Positions 13,256-23,226 of a stretch of DNA of 64,000 bases are shown here, piece by piece. Made by a program: the position numbers and the translations under genes. Below the pieces are notes generated by a model that had not been told where the DNA came from, did no database searches, and was given only the letters and a program-made list of their open reading frames with translations. Source of the stretch: Sparassis latifolia (Eukaryota > Basidiomycota > Agaricomycetes > Polyporales > Sparassidaceae); assembly GCA_018466975.1 (NCBI GenBank), contig CM031558.1, forward strand, positions 1,798,001 to 1,862,000. Reading direction: 5' to 3'. Position 1 is the stretch's first letter; the number at the start of each line of letters is the position of its first letter.

Positions 13256-15889
13256 TTATAATCTCGCATCCTTCGGCATGCTCCTCATCGCCTGTCGAAC
13301 TCCTAGATCTGCCAACACATCCTCGGCTAAATGTCCACCGATGGTCAGCACAGGAAGAGAGTAACACGACAAGGTATACTTACCTCCTCCAAGAATAGCA
13401 TCGAACGCAATTGTCCGATGGTACTGAAACGCTCGGCAATAAGCTTCTCTCCCTTCTATAAGGGAAGGAGCATACGTACATGCTCAATCATTTGGCCCAT
13501 TCCCGATTGAGTGACTCCCCGCCCACCGAAGATCTGTACGGCGTCAGTGGCGGTCTCCTGTGCACATCGCGTGCTGTACATTTTCAGAAAGGCGATCTGT
13601 CTGCACAGAAAGATCAGCCTCAACAAATGCGAGCGGTCATCGCAAGGCCGATCAAGCCCTGGACTTACCCTGCCAGCTTGTTTGCCTGCTCCTTATAGTC
13701 CTGCGACGAGAAAAATAAATATCCAGCGTACAGACAAAGTCAAGATCTCGCACCATATTGCACATCTGGTAGGTGATGTTCTCCAGCCAATTCTGCACGC
13801 TCTCCGCCCGAGCAATCATTCCTGCAAGCTTACTCCGCACCACCGCTTGGGAACTTAATGGCTTGCCAAACGCCTTTCGTTGAGTAACCCACCTGTAGAA
13901 GAAGATCCAGTCATCAGTAGGGATAGTCACGAGATGCGGGGAACGTGACTTTTCGACAGCACTCACTTCATACATTGCTCAATAACCAACCGCTGGCCCC
14001 GCGCTGACGTACAGCACATCACCCATCGCTCGTGATTGAAGTTACTAACACAAACCGCGCGTCAGAAACACGCGTGCCAGACCCGAGCGAGTGCATGGAT
14101 ACCTCAGCATGACGAAAATACCTCCACCCTCCTCTCCGAGGGTGTTCTCCACGGGTACCTTCACACTGTCAAAAGTGACATAGGCGGTACCCGCGGTCGG
14201 TGAGTAGGACGTCTTGATTGGCTTCGTTGCCACCCCATCGCTGCGCTCCACAAGGATCACTGTGAAGCCATCCTGCAAGGACATCCATCAATGAATTTTT
14301 GCCGGGAGCTGGGATGCATACCTCTGTCTTGCACCCGATGGTGAAGCTAGTTGGTACCAGACCACGTTAGAACTCTTGAGATCGGCAGCGAGTAATCCAC
14401 TCACTAATCTGCCCACCTAAAATAATTAGATTATGCAGTGAGTACCGCACGTACGCGGCAGACACAACGCAGGGCGACACACATGCCGTTCGTGATCCAC
14501 TTCTTCGTACCGTTGATAATCCAGTACTTCCCGTCTTCAGTCTTCTTCGCAGTGGTCTGCAGCCCGAAGACGTCGCTCCCGGCATGTGCTTCTGAAATCT
14601 GATCATGGGCTACTTCAATTCATGATCTGGTGCTCACAAGCATGAACTTGCGAGACAGTAAATCACTGACCGCAAGACATATAAACTTCTTTCCGCCCAG
14701 GACTTCGGGGATGACCCTCGCCTTTATTTCCGGAGAACCAAAGTTGAGCACAGGGGATAGTCCGATGACGCAGCCGGCTTGGATACCATCGCCGTACCCG
14801 CGAGCACCACACCGAGTAACCTCTTGCTGAATGATCAACTACGCTCCACGGAAGTAAGCATCAAAGCTCGCCAACTGGAATGGCAGACGCTTTACTTCAT
14901 GGAAATAATCAAACTGGAGGAAATTAACGTCTGTTAATAGACGAAAAAATTAGGGGAGTGATTAGGTACTTGCCTCCTCGGGAGTAACAAGTCCATTCAT
15001 GAGCGTGAGGCCTTTGAGATGCTTCCCTGGGCCCATGCGCATCGCGTGCATGTTGATCTCCCTTGAGTCGGAATGTGTTGTTGAGTTATTAGCTAGGCAA
15101 TGATTCTGCAAGCGTCAAGACGTACGCCATTTTGTCGATGACACTCAGCGACGGCCGCTTGCCATCCAATTCGCGCGCCTGGGATACCATTGGATATTTA
15201 ATCTTGTAGAACGTGAATTGACAGCCTGCTTACTCACTTGGGCATCAGGGTATACGACCTCGTCTATGAACTTGCGCACAGCGGCTTGGAACTTCCTATG
15301 CCCCTATATATGGCACGCCAGCGGATTAAAGCTAGCCAAAGCGCGAGGCGGCAACGCACCTCAGTATAGTACGGACTCTTGAACCCACCCACGAGCCAGG
15401 TTGGCTCAGCATATGGGACGCCGCTAATCTCCCCAATTACTTTCCCGCGTATTTGCTGCTCCTCATCTTCAATGGTGCCAATCTGCAGGCGGGCGTATTG
15501 TGGACGCTCAAGCACTTCATGCCGGTGAAGGCCATAAAATATTTCGGTCGCATCTTCTCCAGCTGGAGTGGGAAGTTAAAATTGACGGACTTCTGCGAGA
15601 GCATTAAATCGTGCGCACGTATACCCTCGTCCAGGAATACTGAAGCCCCACCCGGATGGAGGTCCTTAAACCGTGTCACATCGTAGACTTTCGAGTCTAC
15701 AATGATCCACTGCAACATCACATTAGTGGTATTGACTGCGTAAAGAAAGACTCGTACTCACCAAACTCTCTTCGTTATTATGCTGAAAACATGAATTATT
15801 GGTCAAGAGGGGTGTCCTGGGAAAGTACGAGTGACGCGCACCTGTGCAACCTCCTCCCGGGTAAACTTCTTGAGTGTCTTCGAGGTCAT
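13256..15889 (-). CDS. cytochrome b5-acyl-CoA dehydrogenase fusion, PTS1 C terminus
   Basis: FAD-dependent acyl-CoA dehydrogenase carrying an N-terminal cytochrome b5 domain. Start at 15889: [16 protein letters not shown]. The heme-binding b5 core is [19 protein letters not shown], then GLHRHEV. Dehydrogenase blocks include [75 protein letters not shown] and [15 protein letters not shown]. About a dozen short introns are needed. One (about 14839-14890) removes an apparent in-frame TAG; another joins NGMWADY to [11 protein letters not shown]. The C terminus PKDARL ends in ARL, a PTS1-type signal, so peroxisomal or glyoxysomal beta-oxidation is likely. The b5 domain may serve as electron partner (inference). 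The gene looks intact. A palindromic transposon sits 178 bp upstream of its start. Confidence 0.9.
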
Positions 15890-16067
15890 GGCAATTTAGG
15901 CCGTCGTTGGTATTCCACTAGGGAGTGTAGAGGGATGTGTCTGGTCGTTTCCGCACAGAGTTGAACACGGATAGGTCACTCTGACAGCCAGAGCCGACAC
16001 ATGAGATGAGTCACGTGAAGATGTAACGCCCGTGATAAACGCGATACGCGCGACGCGAGGATGGTAC

Positions 16068-16975
16068 CACTGGAGGCAAAAGTGGATGTTCTGCCTTGGA
16101 ACAGTGTCTGAACATCCAAGGAACAGATTACGTTTTTGGACATGTCACATGTTCTGAACATGATAAGGAACATCTAATATGTCTTGCACAATGTTCTATT
16201 GGAGAGCATGCTGGAGACATGTTGCATGTACCATTCTGGAACATATAATATGTCTCACACAATGTCTCATTGGAGAATGTCCTGCAGACTTGCTGCATGT
16301 TTCATTCTGGAACATTTATTATTTTGCTACTATATTCTGGGCTTATCTCTTGATGCAATATGCTCTGTATAATAAGGATTTCCCATGGCCAAACACATTA
16401 CATTTCTGGCTGCCGTTAATCTTCAGAACATTGTGAGAAGATGTTAAGTGCTCCTACTCCAAACATACAAGATGTCTGACCACCAAGAACATCTGCAGTA
16501 CATGTATGATACATAGTATAATTATACTAAAATTTTACATGTACTGCAGATGTTCTTGGTGGTCAGGACATCTTGTATGTTTGGAGTAGGAGCACTTAAC
16601 ATCTTCTCACAATGTTCTGAAGATTAACGGCAGCCAGAAATGTAATGTGTTTGGCCATGGGAAATCCTTATTATACAGAGCATATTGCATCAAGAGATAA
16701 GCCCAGAATATAGTAGCAAAATAATAAATGTTCCAGAATGAAACATGCAGCAAGTCTGCAGGACATTCTCCAATGAGACATTGTGTGAGACATATTATAT
16801 GTTCCAGAATGGTACATGCAACATGTCTCCAGCATGCTCTCCAATAGAACATTGTGCGAGACATATTAGATGTTCCTTATCATGTTCAGAACATGTGACA
16901 TGTCCAAAAACATAATCTGTTCCTTGGATGTTCAGACACTGTTCCAAGGCAGAACATCCACTTTTGCCCCCAGTG
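16068..16975. mobile_element. 908-bp palindromic CACTA-like non-autonomous DNA transposon
   Basis: Two arms of about 439 bp (16068-16506 and 16536-16975) are near-perfect inverted copies around a 29-bp spacer that itself contains the palindrome AGTATAATTATACT. The ends read CACTGGAGGCAAAAGTGG and its inverted partner with one change. Both ends are flanked by TAC (16065-16067 and 16976-16978), a 3-bp target-site duplication as made by CACTA/EnSpm elements. GGAACA/TGTTC motifs recur in both orientations along the arms, like CACTA subterminal repeats. Few arm differences are visible, and at least two look like CpG to TpG changes. An 85-codon open frame occurs once in each arm and is probably not a gene. 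No transposase is present. Confidence 0.8.
16169..16310. repeat. two tandem 71-bp sub-repeats inside the palindromic element
   Basis: Units at 16169-16239 and 16240-16310 both begin AACAT(C/A)TAATATGTCT and end CATTCTGG, and are about 80% alike. A mirror pair lies in the right arm near 16734-16874. They may be transposase-binding subterminal repeats, or the origin of the short open frame in each arm. Confidence 0.7.
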
Positions 16976-16988
16976 TACCCCGGCCGGG

Positions 16989-17835
16989 AGTCTCCTTATA
17001 GTGGTAGGGTGGTTAGGTCCTAGCGGAGTTTGAAAAACCTAACCTACCGGCGCGGGCGGCCCCGCGTCATGTGCCTACTCAATGCAGCAGGCAACCTGCC
17101 CCAAATGGCATTTCTGATGTAAGCACATACCTAAGGTTGGGCACTGCACTACAGCTATTCAAATTACACACTCTGCAGCATGTTTTAATAAAAATTAGTG
17201 TCCATAACTGAGTGCTCTATATGCTCTCTAAACATAAAAAATTACTGCCTATGTACAGTCCCAGGTGAGGACCACAACCATGATAACACTTATGTGCAGC
17301 CAAACCTGCACACTGGGACTTTTCTCATATTCAATGCATGTCCTGCCAGTAAAAATTACAACTGGCAGTCCTTGTGATATCATGGAAATTTTTTAAGGTT
17401 GCAGGAGAAACTCAGTGCATCCAGATGGCTACAGTGAATGCAACTGCACTGGGCCAAAGTTTTATTGTGCTACAAGAGGGACATACACTCTCGCCCAAAG
17501 GGCGAGCAGAAAATTTAAAGGATTTCTGCATGCCGTGAATGTGTAAAATTTACAGGACCTAAGCTTCATTAGTTGCCTCACAAGAAGAGTCATCCCTGCA
17601 GTTGTGTTCCTATGTCTGACTGTACTGCATGATTTGAATATAACTCTGGAAAATCATCATGGATTATGTGTAAGTGGCATGAAACCCGATATTCATACAC
17701 CAAGGCACTTTGCGCAGGAGTTGAGGACATGCTGGGCATCACGCAAAGATACAGAGTGAATACCTTCTCGCTCGCTCGAATTAATTTCATTTAATTTATT
17801 TAATTTCCGGCCAACCCTACCACTATAAGGAGACT
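16989..17835. mobile_element. second terminal-inverted-repeat element adjoining the palindrome
   Basis: A 22-bp perfect inverted repeat starting AGTCTCCTTATAGTGG lies at 16989-17010 and 17814-17835. Outside it, GC-rich CCGG-type sequence on both sides (about 16979-16988 and 17836-17850) extends the similarity imperfectly. The 800-bp interior is AT-rich with no supported gene. No target-site duplication could be fixed, because the left boundary merges with the TAC flank of the palindromic element. The palindrome may have inserted at or in the end of this one. Class unknown. Confidence 0.6.
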
Positions 17836-17999
17836 GCCCCCCGGCCCGGGCCCGAGAACACAACTCGCAGCCGAACGTCAAGTAATATTAGTTAATATAT
17901 AGCTAGACGTGCAAACATTCCAAAGCAGCGACACAAAATAAGTACACTGTAAACACGCATTGATACATATTATAATAGATTGACTCAGTACTATTTTCC

Positions 18000-19696
18000 T
18001 TACAACCTTGCGCAGTCTTTCCCTAACGCACCATCACGCATCAGCTCCCTCTTTTCTTCATCGGTTAGCCCGAGTTCGCTGAGCACCTCCTCCGTGTGTT
18101 GCCCACGAATAAGTTCAGTAGTCCGCTTTACATCTTGAGGAGAGACATCACGTAATGCAACAGACGGTGTCCTTCCCAGATGTGGATGTGGCGTCGGAAT
18201 AAGTAGAGGCGTGCTTGAAGGCGTGCTTGAAGGCGTGGAAGCCGCTGCCTCGGAAAGCGACAGAACAGGAACGGTGCATGCATCAGTTCCTACGAATGAA
18301 GTAAACATGCGTCAATCTTTTGTTCATGTTTTCGACAAGAGGTCATATACCATGAAACACTTCGGTCCAAAAGTCCCTTGGATGCATCCTGAATCCTTGC
18401 TTCAAATATTCCTTCAACAACGGCCACGCGCTCCGGTCTGCCTGCGTCTCGTATGTTGGCCTCCATCCATCCGAAAGTGTGAACTTCGGCGGAACCACAC
18501 CTAGGAACTTATCAAGGAATACGCGAAAGAACTGCGGCTCTAGACATCCCACGGTCATCCAGCGCCCATCTGCACACGTATAAACATCGTAAAATGGCGC
18601 TCCACCATCAAGCGTTGTCTTTCCTCGCTCGCCAGAGAGTGGAGGGGGAGCATAGAGATGCGTAAGCATGAGGAAGGTCGAGACGTAACGCGTTCCTGAT
18701 ACCTGCACAACGCGTCAATCCAAACGCAGAAGAGAACATGACTTCTGTAAACGCGCCATATCTGTGTTCACTACCTGTCCTAGACCGCTGCGCTGCCGCT
18801 CCATGAGTGCAAGCAGGATTCCCAATGCGGATGTAAGGCCACCTCCAGCGAAATCTCCTAGGAGATTAGCGGGGAACATTGGTTTTTCATCCCCTGGCAT
18901 AAGCTTATGAAGTAACGTCAAAGCAACATGTTCTCAGCAGATATCGAGATCAGCAGTTGCTAAAACGCCTACCGACAGTACACCGCTCGAGGCGAGGTAA
19001 TTGATATCATGTCCTGCAGACGAGAGATTTGACTATTTGACAGTCATCAGAGAACAAGATAAGAACACTCACCCGCCATATCCTTTTGACGACCTTACTT
19101 CTGTATCAACATACGAGTACGACACGTGCGGATCACAAACTAACCTATTCGCGTAAAGCTGCTCGACTTAGCTTTCAGCGACTCGACTCAATTCTCGACA
19201 CTTACCCAACCAAGCGCGCGTAAACAAGTCGTTTGTTGCTCCCTTCATTGCCTACGAACGTTTCTGGACCAAGTCCCATGCGCTCCATGACGCATGGACG
19301 AAATGGGTCAATGAGAACGTCTGCACTATCGACGAGCCTGCGCAGAGCCTTACGTCCGGCCGGTACCTGCCGATCCTCGATGAATCGCTCATATCATGAA
19401 CAACTATTAAAACAAAAATAGCACGAACTCTGCTGTCGATGGCTATCGAGCGCTTTCCGCGGCAAAGGACATCTGGGGCCACCGTTGGCGGAACTGAAGG
19501 ACGATCTACGCGTATCACTGTGGCACCAAAGTCAGCCAGGATCATGCCAGCCATGGGGCCTGGTGCAAGCCCAGCAAACTGGTAAAGATGGTAGGGATGT
19601 GATAAGCTGGTGGAGGCTTCGCAGAAAGACATGCGGACGGACCTCCACGACTCTGATGCCTGCAAGGGGAAGGGTGACATCGCGCTGCTCGGACAT
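18000..19696 (-). CDS. alpha-methylacyl-CoA racemase-like CoA-transferase family III protein
   Basis: CaiB/BaiF (class III CoA-transferase) fold, closest in pattern to alpha-methylacyl-CoA racemase, which converts 2R- to 2S-methylacyl-CoA for branched-chain fatty-acid beta-oxidation. Start at 19696: [18 protein letters not shown], spliced to [20 protein letters not shown]. Further blocks are [45 protein letters not shown] (with the His-Asp pair expected for racemases), [20 protein letters not shown] and [21 protein letters not shown] could not resolve one middle exon cleanly (about 19080-19170). A short STPSS repeat sits near 18230. The end KDCARL gives ARL, a PTS1-type tripeptide, so peroxisomal location is likely. 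Two DNA elements separate it from the dehydrogenase gene. Confidence 0.87.
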
Positions 19697-20026
19697 CTCT
19701 ACAACTTTACGCCGCGCCGTCCTCTGTTTCCAGAGTTTAGACCACGACTTTGTGATGGCTTGGTGTCGTGAAGAAGAGCGGAGCATTGAAGGTGATCCTG
19801 CTACTACAATCATGATGCCTCCGGATCCGGCACATTGCAGTTACACCATACCCGAACTGTGTGAAACTTTCTGAATCAGATTGGTGATTCCGAGAGCTGA
19901 ACTCGAATACTACGCTTCCCATATTTGGTAGATCGAGTGTTTGTCAGAGTCTCGGCCACGAATTTGCTTCCATCGTCATCCGCAGTGAGTTACTTACTCA
20001 TCTCTTCATCACTTTCTTCCATCTCC
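19697..20026. promoter_or_regulatory. divergent promoter region (racemase-like / unknown gene)
   Basis: These 330 bp separate the leftward racemase-like start (19696) and the rightward start at 20027. The part just before 20027 is rich in CTC and TTC runs, a common feature of fungal 5' leaders. No specific operator was recognised. Confidence 0.45.
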
Positions 20027-21370
20027 ATGGCTGAATATCATAATAACTATCAGGAGAAGTATCTTGCAGCGACCCCACCAGCGCACACCTCCAGTACTTT
20101 CGGAGTGGCTGAGCAGGTTCCAGACAAGACGGACGAGAAACATCCTCTAGCAGATGGCGCACCCGCTTTACCCCCACGATACTCCAATGGGATTCAGGCG
20201 TATCATGAACGAGACTCTATCGATGAAGGAGGCCAGTCAGACGTTGATGTCTTAGAGAGCGCGGAGCCCGTTTCTCCCGATTTGCCATCGGCGACCCACC
20301 CCACTGTTGCCTTTGCCATACCGTTTCCTACCGTCTTTCAACCTTCAGAGAAAGCGAGGGATAAGATCCCGCCCTTCGTGCTGTACTCTCCAATGGCCGC
20401 GGCGCTATCAAAGCCGCCGGAAAATGGGAAGGAAAGTGTTACTCGTAAGGCGATGCGCAAGTGGGAAGAAGAGGAACGGGAAGCTAGAGAGAAGGGCCAT
20501 GGCTTTAAGGTGAGAATTTGTGTATTTCCTGCCGAATCTGCGTTTACATTTACATTACTCCGAGCAGGCCAAAGCAGTGAAAGTGAGCAGGTTGTGATTA
20601 CAGATCGAAGACACGCCGTACTGATCATATTGGGCAGCTCATATCTAAGGGAATGTCTGCTACTAAGAACAGCCGTATTGAATTCTTAGTTCGAACTCCA
20701 AACAAGAAGAAGCTGAAGGAGGTAAGATTCTCCTTCGTTGAAAGTAAACAATTAATCGAACATCATTTTAGTTGCGCATCATCTATCCTGCCTCTTACGA
20801 TGCCGAAGATATCAAGCAGCGTTTCACAGATCTCATCAAGAAGGCTAAATCGGGCGCTATTCGAAACGGTGTCATTTCGACCGCGATGCTGCCATTCATT
20901 CTTACATTTGACGTACTTACCTTTATCGCTGGAGTACGTAGTCACTGTCGTTACTTTTCCTTCAACTAATCGTCCATTCTTCCTAGCCGTTTGAAATCAA
21001 TGCTGTTTGGGCTGCGTCTTCGTGGACAGGCGCCGCCCGCGCCTCGGCCATTTCCTCACGCATAACGAGCGAGCGGCTTCCTGTCTCCCTTTCTCCAGAC
21101 ATGCGCCTCGACCCGCTCTCATATCGATTGCATGAAATCTGCTGGCGGAAACTCAAGAAGCCTCGCAGCACCATGGAGCTTCCGCGGTGGCGGCCAGAAG
21201 CTGGCCCTCTTAAGCGCGGTCCTGACCTGGCCGGGGTCGTGCTTGACGTGATCCGCGACCAGGGCGAAGATCTCAGTGAGCTGGAGACGAACAAGATACT
21301 CGTGTCGGAAGACCTGGAGAGATGCTTGAAGAAAGGTGCGAAGGAGTGGGTCAAGATCGTTGAATCGTAG
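20027..21370 (+). CDS. conserved-looking hypothetical protein
   Basis: Function not recognised. ATG at 20027 gives MAEYHNNYQEKYLAATPP. The first 160 residues are polar and Pro-rich, followed by a charged helix (RKAMRKWEEEEREAREKGHG). A 15-nt micro-exon at 20568-20582 (AKAVK) and further exons then give LISKGMSATKNSRIEFLV, LRIIYPASYDAEDIKQRF, and a short hydrophobic stretch TAMLPFILTFDVLTFIAG. The last exon is LDPLSYRLHEICWRKLKK to the stop at 21370. All five exons keep one frame with good splice sites, so the gene is real. The hydrophobic stretch with its upstream basic helix suggests membrane association. Resembles unassigned proteins I associate with Agaricomycetes, but I cannot name a domain. 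Confidence 0.8.
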
Positions 21371-21754
21371 ACGGACTATCGGCTGGAGCGTGAAGCATCT
21401 TGCGGATTCGGATCAGTGTACAATCAATTCTTTCTTTCTGGTGTATATCAGTGAGCGTTGTCGCTTCTTTTATCCTACATTAATATCTCTGTATACATGT
21501 AACTCCTCCACGACTTAAACGAATAATTTCTCGGGCCAAATGTAGATGTCATTTCCTTATGGTTTACGTGAATTGCATGTCAGAAGCACTAGGTCTCGAT
21601 TTCTCATAACACTGGACCTCTTTGCCCACTAACTTCGTTCACCCCAAAAAAATTGCGACTATGTACGTGAAGTACTGAATCATTCCTTCGTAGGTTAAAA
21701 TATCCTGACAGACAAGTATTCCAAACAGACAACGCAGTATCGTGGGCTTATCGG
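21371..21754. other. intergenic between convergent genes
   Basis: These 384 bp hold the 3' flanks of the unknown gene (+) and carbonic anhydrase (-). No gene, repeat or structured RNA was seen. Confidence 0.5.
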
Positions 21755-22488
21755 TTACAACATATTCTTTGGTCCATATTTAATCAATTCGTGCAGGCAC
21801 CCAGCTTCCAACTGATACAACCACCCATGTATCCACAGATTTTTTCCCTCCGCCCTCGCGGCCCGGACGGCCTCGCTCTTCTCCACATTCCGCACTTGCA
21901 TACACACATTCTCCTTCACTAGGTCGGGGATAGAGAGTCCACTCTCCTCCGCTAGCGCAGTTAACGGCGCCAGCCAGCGTCCAAGTGGCGTGTTGGGATC
22001 TATGGATTCGCCTCCGTGAGCGGCTGCGTGGCATGCATTTACCCCACCGCAGTAAGTATGCCCGACTACAATTATGTGTGAGACTCCGATGGGCTGAATC
22101 GCAAGGCTAAGCACGGAAAGCGCGTTGTTATCGTCCAAATGAAACTGGCTGTGTAGGTGAGCAAATCAGTACCGATCTATAATGGAGACTATTAGAAGGA
22201 CGTAACGCACGCACTTTGCGATGTTCCTGTGGGTTAAGATCTGGCCAGGCATACTGGCTGTGATAACAGACTCAGGGACGCGCGAGTCGATGCAGCCTAT
22301 CCAGAGCACCTGTGGAACAAAGCGTTTAGGTCCGGATTAGGAAAACACGCGCAATGACCGCAGCATACCTTAGGAACCTGAGGGCCCTGAACGCTTTCCC
22401 TGAAGAATGCCTCCCCGATGTCATTTGCCCAGTTTTTGTTACGCTCGAGCAGCTGCTCGGGGACATCAAGATTGTGGGCCTCAGCCAT
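21755..22488 (-). CDS. beta-class carbonic anhydrase
   Basis: Zinc enzyme interconverting CO2 and bicarbonate, usually cytosolic or mitochondrial in fungi and needed for growth in ambient CO2. Start at 22488: [20 protein letters not shown], then [14 protein letters not shown] spliced to [20 protein letters not shown] (CxDSRVP carries one zinc Cys and the Asp-Arg dyad). Next come the exon containing LTHRNIAK, and [18 protein letters not shown] with the second metal site HTYCGG (about 22050). The C-terminal [20 protein letters not shown] is typical of the family. Three short introns. All zinc ligands are present. The 64-bp minisatellite lies about 300-600 bp upstream of the start, probably near its promoter. 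Confidence 0.92.
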
Positions 22489-22788
22489 TGTTGCGTATTA
22501 GCTTCCGAACTGGGGAGCTCGAGGGTTAAGTGGATAGTGTCATTTGTGTCTTTCCGCCTTCATATAAGTACTAGGAAAGACGCGCGCTCTTTGCCCTCCC
22601 GGCACCGTGACATCAAACGTTGTACGACAAAAACCAAAACCTCCCATGTCTTCCGCATCAAGTGACATCGCAGAATTACTCATTGGTTGCGGGGTGTGAA
22701 GAGAGTTCTATAGCAAGTCCCTTCTTATGACAAAAGCACATATCGCAATAATATCGCAATAGGCTCGTTAACCAGCGTCTAGTAGACT

Positions 22789-23105
22789 GCATGCAGCGGC
22801 GAGGGCGATTTCTATCAAATGCGGTGGTTCATGAAGTGGTATCTCCTTTCTTCCATGCAGCGGCGAGGGCGACTTCTATCAACTGTGGTGGTTCATGAAG
22901 TGGTGTCTCCTTTCTTCCATGCAGCGGCGAGGGCGACTTCTATCAACTGCGGTGGTTCATGAAGTGGTGTCTCCTTTCTTCCATGCAGCGGCGAGGGCGA
23001 CTTCTATCAACTGCGGTGGTTCATGAAGTGGTATCTCCTTTCTTCCATGCAACGGCGGCAACCTCTATCAACTGCGGTGGTTCATATAGTAGTCTCTTCT
23101 TTCTT
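22789..23105. repeat. minisatellite: five copies of a 64-bp unit
   Basis: Units start at 22789, 22853, 22917, 22981 and 23045 (the last is degenerate, about 61 bp). Each contains CATGCAGCGGCGAGGGCGA, a GGTGGTTCATGAAGTGGT core and TCTCCTTTCTT. The middle copies differ by one or two bases; the outer copies are more diverged, as expected for expansion from the centre. It lies between the stop of DBP6 and the start of the carbonic anhydrase, both on the minus strand. Confidence 0.93.
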
Positions 23106-23226
23106 CTGAGATGGAAGCATCAAAAGAGAAGTAACCCAGCCAAAGATAAATACGCTCCACCACCCGACGGTCGCCTCAGGGATGAGTTATACATCTATCC
23201 TTCGGCGGAGGAGCGAATAACCCGCA

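Noticed and set aside
14838..14892. In-frame TAG interrupting the acyl-CoA dehydrogenase
   Set aside because: It falls in a proper GTAAAG...GCGTAG intron; splicing joins FDYFHE to LIIQQEVTR and restores the family pattern.
16179..16864. Two 85-codon frames in the palindrome arms as genes
   Set aside because: They are the same sequence in inverted arms, derive from 71-bp tandem sub-repeats, and have no family resemblance.
18200..18240. Short tandem repeat in the racemase-like gene as a separate element
   Set aside because: It encodes the in-frame STPSS repeats of a linker near the C-terminal part of that protein and needs no separate explanation.
22789..23105. CRISPR-like array
   Set aside because: Units are contiguous 64-bp tandem repeats without spacers, in a eukaryotic genome: a minisatellite.
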